From NCBI RefSeq assembly GCF_024584805.1, contig NZ_CP075715.1, positions 6,605,526 to 6,669,525 on the forward strand: a stretch of 64,000 bases of DNA, read 5' to 3'. Below the pieces are notes generated by a model, which made no database searches, was not told the DNA's origin, and saw only the letters and a list, made by a program, of their open reading frames with translations. Below are positions 8,003 through 15,600 of this stretch, piece after piece (within the stretch, counting starts at the first letter, position 1; each line of letters begins with the position of its first letter). Source of the stretch: Streptomyces sp. FIT100. GTDB taxonomy: Bacteria > Actinomycetota > Actinomycetes > Streptomycetales > Streptomycetaceae. The translations under genes and the position numbers were made by a program.

Positions 8003-9466
8003 ATGGCCACGCACCTCCACGCCCAGCGCGGGGAACACCCCGCGTTCCCCGCCGAGTTCCGCAGCGAGCACGACCTGCTCGGCGACCGGGACGTCCCCGC
8101 CGACGCCTACTACGGCATCCACACCCTGCGGGCCGTGGAGAACTTCCCCATCACCGGCACCCCCATCTCGGCCTACCCCGACCTCGTCACCGCCCTCGCC
8201 TGCGTCAAGCAGGCAGCGGCCCTCGCCAACCGCGAACTCGGCCTGCTCGACGGCCGCAAGGCCGACGCGATCGTGACCGCCTGCGAGGAGATCCGGTCCG
8301 GGAAGCTCCACGACGAGTTCGTGGTCGACGTGATCCAGGGCGGCGCGGGCACCTCCACGAACATGAACGCCAACGAGGTCGTCGCCAACCGGGCACTCGA
8401 ACTCCTCGGCCACACCAAGGGCGAGTACACCCGACTGCACCCGCTGGAGGACGTCAACGCGGGCCAGAGCACCAACGACGTCTACCCGACCGCCGTCAAG
8501 ATCGCCCTCGACTTCGCCGCCCAGCGGCTGCTGGACGCCATGGACGTGCTGCGCTCGGCGTTCGAGGCGAAGGCCGAGGAGTTCGCCGACATCCTGAAGA
8601 TGGGCCGTACGCAGCTCCAGGACGCGGTGCCGATGACCCTGGGCCAGGAGTTCGCGACGTACGCCGTCATGCTCGGCGAGGACCGCAAGCGGCTCACCGA
8701 GGCCCGGGCGCTGATCCACGAGATCAACCTCGGCGGCACGGCCATCGGCACGGGGCTCAACGCCCATCCCCGGTACGCGGCGCTGGCCGCCGGGGAGTTG
8801 CGGTCCATCACCGGACTGCCGCTCACCGTCGCCGACGACCTCGTCGAGGCCACCCAGGACGCGGGCGCGTTCGTCCAGCTGTCCGGAGTGCTGAAGCGGA
8901 TCGCGGTCAAGCTCTCCAAGACCTGCAACGACCTGCGACTGCTGTCCTGCGGCCCGCGCGCCGGCTTCGCCGAGATCAACCTGCCGCCCGTACAGGCCGG
9001 TTCGAGCATCATGCCCGGCAAGGTCAACCCCGTCGTCCCCGAGGTGGTCAACCAGATCGCCTTCGAGGTCATCGGCAACGACATGGCCGTGACCATGGCC
9101 GCCGAGGCCGGCCAGCTCCAGCTGAACGCCTTCGAACCGATCATCGCCCACAGCCTCCTGAAGAGCCTCACCCACCTGCGGGCCGGCTGCCTGACCCTCG
9201 CCGACCGCTGCGTCACCGGTATCACCGCCAACCGCGAGCACCTCGCCGGGCTCGTCGCCCACTCCATCGGCCTGGCGACCGCGCTCAACCCGCACATCGG
9301 CTACGAGCAGGCCACCGCCGTCGCCCAGGAGGCCCTGAGGACCGGCCGCAGCGTGCAGGAACTCGTCCTCGACAAGGGGCTGCTGACCGAGGACGAGCTC
9401 CAGCGCATCCTGCTCCCGGACAATCTCGCCCGGCCGCACGGCAGCCACCGCCGCCAGGTGCATTGA
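8003..9466 (+). CDS. aspA: Aspartate ammonia-lyase (aspartase)
   Basis: Converts L-aspartate to fumarate and ammonia, feeding the TCA cycle. The 487-residue product has the fumarase/aspartase superfamily layout: N-terminal EHDLLGDRDVPADAYYGIHT, the central VIQGGAGTSTNMNANE and NAGQSTNDVYPT loops, and the catalytic loop GSSIMPGKVNP at residues 333-343. The start has AGGAGA upstream and an N-terminal extension of about 20 residues before the conserved core. Fumarase is less likely because of the GIHTLRAVENF motif characteristic of aspartases. Its partner is the asparaginase upstream. Confidence 0.93.
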   Translation: MATHLHAQRGEHPAFPAEFRSEHDLLGDRDVPADAYYGIHTLRAVENFPITGTPISAYPDLVTALACVKQAAALANRELGLLDGRKADAIVTACEEIRSGKLHDEFVVDVIQGGAGTSTNMNANEVVANRALELLGHTKGEYTRLHPLEDVNAGQSTNDVYPTAVKIALDFAAQRLLDAMDVLRSAFEAKAEEFADILKMGRTQLQDAVPMTLGQEFATYAVMLGEDRKRLTEARALIHEINLGGTAIGTGLNAHPRYAALAAGELRSITGLPLTVADDLVEATQDAGAFVQLSGVLKRIAVKLSKTCNDLRLLSCGPRAGFAEINLPPVQAGSSIMPGKVNPVVPEVVNQIAFEVIGNDMAVTMAAEAGQLQLNAFEPIIAHSLLKSLTHLRAGCLTLADRCVTGITANREHLAGLVAHSIGLATALNPHIGYEQATAVAQEALRTGRSVQELVLDKGLLTEDELQRILLPDNLARPHGSHRRQVH

Positions 9467-9520
9467 CCCGGAGCGTTGTTGACGCCGCTGAACGGTGGGT
9501 GCACTCGTGCGGCGGACGAC

Positions 9521-9539
9521 CGTCCGGCAACGCCGGACG
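9521..9539. terminator. Short hairpin after aspA
   Basis: CGTCCGGC and GCCGGACG pair perfectly around a three-base loop AAC, 54 bases after the aspA stop. It also lies downstream of the convergent acyl-CoA dehydrogenase gene. Confidence 0.6.
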
Positions 9540-9550
9540 ATCCCCCTGCG

Positions 9551-9847
9551 TCGGGTACGAGGGTGCCCCGCGGGCGGACGGCGCCGTGCGGCAGGGTGGG
9601 CCGGTGCTCAGCCGGTGGCGCCCGGCACTCGGGCGATGACGGCCGTGAGGTCCGTGGCGGGCGGCAGGGTGCCGAACGCAAGCCCCTGGTCGCCGGCGTC
9701 GGGTACGAGGGTGCCCCGCGGGCCGGAGGGCGCCGTGGGGCAGGGCGGGCCGGCGCTCAGCCCGTGGCGCCCGGCACCCGGGCGATGACGGCCGTGAGGT
9801 CCGCGGCGGGCGGCAGGGTGCCGAACGCAAGCCCCTGGTCGCCGGCG
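9551..9847 (-). repeat. 148/149-bp tandem duplication of the acyl-CoA dehydrogenase 3' end
   Basis: Two copies, 9551-9698 and 9699-9847, differ by about ten substitutions and one indel. The right-hand copy contains the last 30 codons and stop of the dehydrogenase gene; the left-hand copy repeats those codons, including the stop, without being part of the gene. About 55 bp of downstream DNA is included in each unit. The divergence shows the duplication is not recent. Confidence 0.88.
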
Positions 9848-11523
9848 AGCCGTGACGCGCAGAACGCGTCCGCCACGGCGGCCGGGGCGTGCCGGACGAG
9901 CAGGGAGCCCTGGAGCACCAGGGCCATGCGCTCCACCAGCCTGCGCGCACGCAGCGGCGCGTCCTCGGTGAGCACCAGCTCACCGCGCAGCCTCCGCCAC
10001 GCCTCGTCGAGGCGGGCGTCCCCGCCCGCCGCCGCCTCGATCTCGGCGCCGAAGGCCGCCAGGGACTCGGGCTCCCGGGCCAGGGCGCGCAGCACGTCGA
10101 GCGCGTTCACATTGCCCGAGCCCTCCCACAGGCCGTTGAGCGGCGCCTCCCGGTACAGCCGGGGCATGCCCGACGCCTCGTCGTAACCGTTGCCGCCCAG
10201 GCACTCCAGCGCCTCGGCGACCGCCGCGGGCTGGCGCTTGCACACCCAGTACTTGCCGACCGCCGTGGCCAGCCGCAGGAACGCCCGCTCCTGCGCGTCG
10301 CCGCGCTGCGCCCGGTCGGTCGCGCCCGCGATCCGCAGCGCCAGGGTGGTCGCCGCCTCCGATTCGAGCCCCAGATCGGCGATCACATTGCGCATCAGCG
10401 GCTGGTCGATCAGCTTCGTGCCGAACACGCTGCGGTGGCGGACGTGATGGGCCGCCTGCGCGAGCGCGGCCCGGATCCCCGACGCGGAGCCGAGGACGCA
10501 GTCGAGCCGGGTCATCGTGACCATGTCGATGATGGTCCGCACCCCGTGCCCCGGCGGGCCGACCAGCCAGGCCACGGTGTCGTCGAACTCGGGCTCGCTG
10601 CTGGCGTTGCTGCGGTTCCCGAGCTTGTCCTTGAGCCGCTGGATGCGGAAGGTGTTGCGGCTGCCGTCCGGCAGCACCCGGGGCACGAGGAAGCAGGACA
10701 GCCCTCCCCCGTGGCCGTCGGCACGGGAGGTGCCCCCAGGCACCTGCGCCAGCACCAGGAAGAGGTCGTTCATCGGGGCGCTGGTGAACCACTTGTGGCC
10801 GCGCAGCCGCCAGGTGCCGTCCTGCTGTTCGGTGGCCACCGTGGTGTTGGCACGCACGTCCGTGCCGCCCTGCTTCTCGGTCATGCCCATCCCGGCGAGC
10901 AGGCCGCGCTTGCCCGCCGGGGCGCGCAGGCCCGGGTCGTACGTGCGGCTCGTCAGCAACGGCTCGTACACCGCGGCGAGTTCGGGCGCCGACCGCAGAG
11001 CGGGGACGGCGGCGTACGTCATGGAGACCGGGCAGCCATGGCCCTGTTCGGCCGAGCTCCACACCATGAACCCGGCCGCGCGCGCCACATGCGCGCCCGG
11101 CCGGACGTCGGCCCAGGGCGCGCCGCCGAGGCCCTCGCCGATCGCCACCTCCATCAGCGCGTGGTACGAGGGGTGGAAGTCGACCTCGTCGATCCTGTTG
11201 CCGTAGCGGTCGTGGGTGCGCAGCACCGGCTCGTGGCGGTTCGCCTCCTCGGCCCACCGCTGGACCTGCTCCGACCCGGCCAGCCGGCCGATGCGGTGCA
11301 GGTCGTCGGCGTACCAGCCGGCGCCCTCGCGCCGCAGCCCCTCCAGCAGGACGGCGTCGTCGGCGACATCGTGGCCGACGAGCGGCGGCGCCTGGTTGGT
11401 CACCTCATGGGTGCACGCGGTGGGGTTGCTGCTCAGTGCGGTGCCTGCGGTGGCTGTCGTGCCTGCGGTGGCTGTCGTGCCTGTGGTGCCTGCGGTGCCT
11501 GTGGTGCCTGCGGTGGTGGTCAT
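9757..11523 (-). CDS. Acyl-CoA dehydrogenase, AidB-like
   Basis: FAD-dependent flavoprotein of the AidB branch, which in E. coli belongs to the alkylation response though isovaleryl-CoA-like activity has been reported. The 588 residues include an N-terminal helical domain typical of AidB, GMGMTEKQGGTDVRANTT in the middle domain, the flavin-binding segment HVRHRSVFGTKLIDQPLMRNV, and the C-terminal ECLGGNGYDEASGMPRLYREAP. The ATG at 11523 follows GAGGA at a good distance; a GTG one codon earlier would be too close. The first 28 residues are a low-complexity Thr/Ala/Gly repeat coded by 9-bp units. It lies 48 bp after a TetR gene on the same strand and is probably regulated by it. Substrate unknown. 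Confidence 0.88.
   Translation of the reverse strand: MTTTAGTTGTAGTTGTTATAGTTATAGTALSSNPTACTHEVTNQAPPLVGHDVADDAVLLEGLRREGAGWYADDLHRIGRLAGSEQVQRWAEEANRHEPVLRTHDRYGNRIDEVDFHPSYHALMEVAIGEGLGGAPWADVRPGAHVARAAGFMVWSSAEQGHGCPVSMTYAAVPALRSAPELAAVYEPLLTSRTYDPGLRAPAGKRGLLAGMGMTEKQGGTDVRANTTVATEQQDGTWRLRGHKWFTSAPMNDLFLVLAQVPGGTSRADGHGGGLSCFLVPRVLPDGSRNTFRIQRLKDKLGNRSNASSEPEFDDTVAWLVGPPGHGVRTIIDMVTMTRLDCVLGSASGIRAALAQAAHHVRHRSVFGTKLIDQPLMRNVIADLGLESEAATTLALRIAGATDRAQRGDAQERAFLRLATAVGKYWVCKRQPAAVAEALECLGGNGYDEASGMPRLYREAPLNGLWEGSGNVNALDVLRALAREPESLAAFGAEIEAAAGGDARLDEAWRRLRGELVLTEDAPLRARRLVERMALVLQGSLLVRHAPAAVADAFCASRLAGDQGLAFGTLPPAADLTAVIARVPGATG
11441..11512 (-). repeat. Eight 9-bp repeats coding the dehydrogenase N-terminus
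   Basis: Units GTGCCTGCG, GTGGCTGTC and GTGCCTGTG (plus-strand spelling) alternate in an 18-bp higher-order pattern. They are in frame and translate to an AGT/TGT/TAT tripeptide repeat at the start of the dehydrogenase. Copy-number change would alter the N-terminus without a frameshift. Confidence 0.85.
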
Positions 11524-11571
11524 CACGGTCCTCGGGATTCGAGCTCGATCGGCTGATGGTGCGCGGTGCTC

Positions 11572-12189
11572 TCACGGGGCGGGTGCGGCGCCCGCGCACC
11601 GCAGGGACATCGCCACCAGCTCGGTGACGAGACGGTCGGCGGCGTCGCCCTCCGCGGGCGCGGACAGCGGGTCCACCAGCACCTCGCCGATCGCCCCGGT
11701 GAGGGCGGCGGCGGTGACGTCCGGATCCTGATCGGGGAGCAGTCCCGCGGCGATGCCCTCGCGGATCACCTCGGCGAACACCTCGCGGTAGCGGTGCCGG
11801 AACAGCAGCCGCTCCTCGCCGACCGCCGGCTCCGCCGGTGCCGCGAGCAGGGCGTGGGCCAGACCGCGGGACTCCATGGCGCGGCGGGCGAAGACGCCGA
11901 CGCCGAGCGCGAGCCGCTCGACCGGGTCCCCGCTGCCCTCCCTGAGCACCTCGCCGAGTACCTCGACCTCCCGCCCCGACGCGCGCCGGAAGACCTCGAC
12001 CGCCAGCGCCCCCTTGGAGGGGAAGTGCTGGTAGACCGAGCCGACCGACAACCCGGCCGCGGCGGCGACCGCCGTGACGGAGGCGTTCGCCCAGCCCACG
12101 TCGGCGACGACGGCGGTGGCCCGCTCCACCAGGTGCTCCCTGGCGGCGGCGAGGCGGTCCAGCTCGGCGGGCGTCTTGCGGTAGGCCAT
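11572..12189 (-). CDS. TetR-family transcriptional regulator
   Basis: 205-residue repressor with a TetR helix-turn-helix at about residues 28-75 (ASVTAVAAAAGLSVGSVYQHFPSKGAL) and a variable helical ligand domain. It is cotranscribed with the acyl-CoA dehydrogenase 48 bp downstream, so it is likely to control that gene and respond to an acyl-CoA or lipid, which is common for TetR/dehydrogenase pairs. The ligand is not deducible. Confidence 0.88.
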   Translation of the reverse strand: MAYRKTPAELDRLAAAREHLVERATAVVADVGWANASVTAVAAAAGLSVGSVYQHFPSKGALAVEVFRRASGREVEVLGEVLREGSGDPVERLALGVGVFARRAMESRGLAHALLAAPAEPAVGEERLLFRHRYREVFAEVIREGIAAGLLPDQDPDVTAAALTGAIGEVLVDPLSAPAEGDAADRLVTELVAMSLRCAGAAPAP

Positions 12190-12312
12190 ACAAAGAGTGA
12201 ACCACCATTCAGAGCTTCATGCCAGACCCCTGGGCAGGGGCGGGAAAGCCAGGTGCGAGGGCGCGTCGACCACCGGCTGGCGGCGCCGGCGAGGGTGTTC
12301 GGGGGAGAGTGG

Positions 12313-12328
12313 TAGAAAGCGCTTCCTA
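12313..12328. promoter_or_regulatory. LacI-like operator upstream of the Gfo/Idh/MocA gene
   Basis: TAGAAAGCGCTTCCTA is a 16-bp palindrome with one mismatch and carries the central GAAAGCGCTT core of LacI/CcpA-type operators. It lies 30 bp before the oxidoreductase ATG. No LacI gene is adjacent, so the regulator would act from elsewhere. Confidence 0.5.
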
Positions 12329-12357
12329 TGGGGTTCGGGAGTCGCTAGGGTCGCCGC

Positions 12358-13617
12358 ATGGCACCTGTCACCCTGCTCGTCGTCGGCGCCGGCGACCGCG
12401 GAACCGGGCACGCCCGGTGGGCCCTCGACCACCCCGACCGCGCGAGGGTCGTCGCCGTCGCCGAACCGCGTGACGTACGCCGCGCCCGTTTCGCCGAGAC
12501 GCACGGCATCGCTCCGGGGAACGCCGTCGCCGACTGGAAGGACCTCGTCGTCCGCGGCCGGATCGCCGACGCGGTGCTCATCTGCACGCCCGACCGGCTG
12601 CACGTGGAACCGGCCGCGGCCTTCGCCGCCCTCGGCTACCACATCATGCTGGAGAAGCCGATGGCCCTCGACGAGACCGCGTGCCGGGAGATCGTCGCCG
12701 CCGTCGAACGGGCCGGGGTGATGCTGGCCGTCGGCCACGTCCTGCGCTACACCCCCTACACGCGCACCCTCAAGCGGCTCGTCGACTCCGGGCGGATCGG
12801 CGACATCATCAGCGTCCAGCACCTGGAACCCGTCGGCTTCTGGCACCAGGCGCACTCCTTCGTACGCGGCAACTGGCGCCGCCACGACGAGTCGACGTCC
12901 ATGCTCATGGCCAAGTCCTGCCACGACCTTGACTGGTTGCAGTACGTCATCGGCAGCCCGCCCGCCCGGGTGTCCAGCTTCGGCCGGCTGTCCCACTTCA
13001 CCGCGGCCAACCGGCCCGAGGACGCCGCCGACCGCTGTGCGGACTGCTCCGTCGAGGCCGGCTGCCCGTACTCCGCCCGGCGCCTGTACGGCGGCATGCT
13101 CGACCGGGGAGAGCACGTCTGGCCGCTCAGCGTCGTCGTGGACGACTTCACGCCCCCCGCGCTCGACGAGGCCCTGCGCACCGGACCGTACGGCCGGTGC
13201 GTGTACGCCTGCGACAACGACGTCGTCGACCACCAGGTCGTCGCCATGGAGTTCCCCGGCGGGGCCACCGCCACCTTCACCATGACCGCCTTCACCGAGC
13301 TCACCAATCGCCGCACCCGGATCTTCGGCACCCGCGGCGAGCTGACCGGTGACGGCGATACCATCCGCGTGTACGACTTCCTCACCCGCACCGAGGAGAC
13401 CGTCACGCCCGCCGGGCACGGCGAGATGTCGGCGGCCGGGGGCCATGGCGGAGGCGACGCGGGGCTGATGGACGCCTTCGTCGGGGCCGTCGCCACCGGG
13501 GACCGCACGCTCGTGACATCGGGCGCGCGCGACTCCCTCGCCAGTCATCTCGCGGTGCTCGCGGCCGAACGTGCCCGGCACAGCGGCACCGTGGAGCCCG
13601 TGCCGGACGTCTCCTGA
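12358..13617 (+). CDS. Gfo/Idh/MocA-family oxidoreductase
   Basis: NAD(P)-dependent sugar or inositol dehydrogenase-like enzyme, 419 residues. The N-terminal Rossmann fold shows LLVVGAGDRGTGHA; the family's catalytic Glu-Lys-Pro is at residues 99-101 (MLEKPMAL); the C-terminal domain begins after GHVLRYTPY. A Cys-rich insert (DRCADCSVEAGCPYSA) near residue 225 is found in a subset of this family and could bind metal. It stands alone on its strand with a LacI-like operator upstream, so a role in uptake of a specific carbohydrate is likely, but the substrate cannot be named. Confidence 0.88.
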   Translation: MAPVTLLVVGAGDRGTGHARWALDHPDRARVVAVAEPRDVRRARFAETHGIAPGNAVADWKDLVVRGRIADAVLICTPDRLHVEPAAAFAALGYHIMLEKPMALDETACREIVAAVERAGVMLAVGHVLRYTPYTRTLKRLVDSGRIGDIISVQHLEPVGFWHQAHSFVRGNWRRHDESTSMLMAKSCHDLDWLQYVIGSPPARVSSFGRLSHFTAANRPEDAADRCADCSVEAGCPYSARRLYGGMLDRGEHVWPLSVVVDDFTPPALDEALRTGPYGRCVYACDNDVVDHQVVAMEFPGGATATFTMTAFTELTNRRTRIFGTRGELTGDGDTIRVYDFLTRTEETVTPAGHGEMSAAGGHGGGDAGLMDAFVGAVATGDRTLVTSGARDSLASHLAVLAAERARHSGTVEPVPDVS

Positions 13618-13641
13618 GCACCTGATCGCGGCGCGGCCGCC

Positions 13642-13695
13642 GGCTCAGATGCCCCCGCGGGCTCAGGCGCCTCCGCGGGCTCAGGCGCCTCCGGC
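13642..13695 (-). repeat. Three 18-bp repeats at the 3' end of the SGNH gene
   Basis: Units begin at 13642, 13660 and 13678 with the core GGCTCAGGCGCCTCC. Each contains TCA, the reverse complement of the TGA stop, in the same frame; the gene uses the one at 13681-13683. An adjacent 18-bp duplication within the gene codes the GGPFTTGGPF tail. Confidence 0.8.
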
Positions 13696-14922
13696 GGCGA
13701 ACGGTCCGCCGGTGGTGAACGGTCCGCCGGTGCCGAAGGCCAGTGCGGCGAAACGCTCGCCGATGCGGTGGTGCGTGGCGGCGTCGGGGTGGAGCTGGTC
13801 GGGCAGCGGCAGCTCGGCGAAGTCGGCCTCGCCGTACAGGTCGCGGCCGTCGAGATAGTACAGGTTGGGATCGTCGGTCGCCCGCATCTCCACGATGCGG
13901 GACAGCTCGTCCCGGATGACATTGAGCGTCAGCTTCCCGGCGGCCCGCTCCGCGGGGTCGCCCACGGCCCGGAAGCGGAGCTTCCCTTCGCTGAGGTCGG
14001 TGAAGTCCGCGGCGCTGGGGCCGGGGGTGTCCTCGTGGATGGGGCACAGGACGGGCGAGACGACCAGCAGTGGAGCGGTGGGGTGCCCCTCGCGGATGGT
14101 GTCGAGGAAGCCGTGCACCGCCGGCGTGAAGGCGCGCAGTCGCATCACGTCGGTGTTGACCAGGTTGATACCGATCTTGATGCTGATCAGGTCCGCGGGG
14201 GTGTCCCGCATGGCACGGGCGGTGAACGGGTCGAGCAGGGCGCTGCCGCCAAGACCGAGGTTGACCAGCTCCACGCCGCCGAGGGAGGCGGCCAGCGCCG
14301 GCCAGGTCGAGGTGGGGCCGGCGGCGTCGGAACCGTGGCTGATCGAACTGCCGTGGTGCAGCCACACCTTGCGGCCCCGGTCCGGCACGGCCTCGACGGG
14401 GGCGTCGGTGCGCAGGGCGACCAGGTGGGTGACCTCGTTGTACGGCAACCAGATCTCGATGTCCTTCATCCGGTCCGGAAGGCCGGTGAACCGGACGGTG
14501 CCGACCGGTCCCGGCCGGGTTTCGGCGGATCCGGTGGCCATGTCCACCATCAGCACGTTGCCGCCGGTCACACTGGACCGGCCGGCCAGGCGGCCGTCGA
14601 CGAGCAGGTCGTACGCCCCGTCAGGGCGCGGCGGGGCGCCCCGGTAGGCCATCTTGGTGCGGAGCGCGTCCAGTTCGACGGCCGTGGCCCGGGTGCGCAG
14701 GACCAGTCGTACGCCGGAGGGCTGCGCCTCCACCATGGCCAGCTGCCCGTTTCCGCACTGTGCGCGGGCCCGGGCGGGGAGCCGGTGCGGCAGCACTCCG
14801 TGCTGGGTGCGCTCCAGATCGAGAGCGCCGCGCAGCAGCTCCGCGGTGACGGGCGTGGTGATCCAGTCCGTCGGCCGGTGCGTGCTGGCGGTGTCGGGGA
14901 GCTCGTCGTGCTGGTCGTCCAT
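13681..14922 (-). CDS. SGNH/GDSL-type hydrolase (carbohydrate esterase-like)
   Basis: Serine hydrolase of the SGNH fold, probably an esterase acting on an acylated carbohydrate or lipid. The 413 residues comprise an N-terminal beta-rich domain (about 1-185) and the hydrolase domain. Catalytic blocks are HHGSSISHGSDA (nucleophile Ser), LGLGGSA (Gly block), IGINLVN (Asn block) and LPDQLHPDAATHHRIGE (Asp/His). No signal peptide is visible. The C-terminus ends in a GGPF repeat within tandem DNA repeats. It is convergent with the Gfo/Idh/MocA gene. Substrate unknown. Confidence 0.82.
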   Translation of the reverse strand: MDDQHDELPDTASTHRPTDWITTPVTAELLRGALDLERTQHGVLPHRLPARARAQCGNGQLAMVEAQPSGVRLVLRTRATAVELDALRTKMAYRGAPPRPDGAYDLLVDGRLAGRSSVTGGNVLMVDMATGSAETRPGPVGTVRFTGLPDRMKDIEIWLPYNEVTHLVALRTDAPVEAVPDRGRKVWLHHGSSISHGSDAAGPTSTWPALAASLGGVELVNLGLGGSALLDPFTARAMRDTPADLISIKIGINLVNTDVMRLRAFTPAVHGFLDTIREGHPTAPLLVVSPVLCPIHEDTPGPSAADFTDLSEGKLRFRAVGDPAERAAGKLTLNVIRDELSRIVEMRATDDPNLYYLDGRDLYGEADFAELPLPDQLHPDAATHHRIGERFAALAFGTGGPFTTGGPFAAGGA

Positions 14923-15033
14923 GCGCTCAGCCTGTCAACCGGATTCCCGGTCCGCACCCGGTTTTCGGCCTGCCCGCCATGCGCCGGCTGCGGGCAGTGG
15001 CGGACAGGAACCGTCAGCTCCCTGGGGTTCGTC

Positions 15034-15045
15034 TGAACGTGTTCA
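15034..15045. promoter_or_regulatory. 12-bp palindrome TGAACGTGTTCA before a membrane-protein gene
   Basis: Perfect palindrome directly followed by a -10-like TAGTAT at 15047-15052, about 64 bp before the ATG of the small membrane protein. The same 12-mer occurs upstream of the secreted nuclease gene at 44864-44875. Probably a dimeric regulator site. Confidence 0.4.
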
Positions 15046-15108
15046 ATAGTATGGGGTGCGGCGACCTCGCCGAGGAGCCGCACCGGCCGTACGGAGGACA
15101 GAGCAACG

Positions 15109-15459
15109 ATGAACATCACGCGTGCGTGCCGTCTCGCCCGGGTCCTGGCAGCGGCGTACATCGCCCTGATTGCGGCGGGCGGTGTCGCCCACGGGCTGGC
15201 CGGCGGCCCGGAGAACGGGCCGGAGAGCCTGTACTCCACGCTCTACCTCGCCTCGTGGCCCGGCTCCGTGCTCGTCTTCGTCCTCGTGGTGCTGCCACTG
15301 GCCGCCGCGACCGGCGGCTTCGACCCGGACGCCCGGGCCGGGAGCCCTTTCGGCCCCGTGGCCCTTCTCGTCGGCGGAGCACTGCTCAACGTGGGCATGG
15401 TGTGGGGCGTCCTGCGCTTCGTCCGGCTCTTCGTGCGCGAGGCCAGCCGAGCCCGCTGA
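15109..15459 (+). CDS. Small membrane protein, SCO4225-like
   Basis: 116-residue protein with three hydrophobic segments (LARVLAAAYIALIAAGGVA, GSVLVFVLVVLPLAAA, and PVALLVGGALLNVGMVWGVL) and a basic C-terminus. Length and layout recall the SCO4225 family of streptomycete membrane proteins, whose function is unknown. GGAGGA lies upstream of the ATG. It precedes the CHAT protease gene by 141 bp on the same strand, so cotranscription is possible but not shown. Confidence 0.75.
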   Translation: MNITRACRLARVLAAAYIALIAAGGVAHGLAGGPENGPESLYSTLYLASWPGSVLVFVLVVLPLAAATGGFDPDARAGSPFGPVALLVGGALLNVGMVWGVLRFVRLFVREASRAR

Positions 15460-15600
15460 CGGACGGCGCACGGCGGCGTACACGGCGGGGCGTACATGGT
15501 GGGGCGTACACGACGGTACGGGCCGCCAAGGACATCGGTTCCGTGGGAGAGTTGACCGCTGTGCCGTGGTCGGCGGTCGGCCGGCGCGAAGGGGGAGGCC

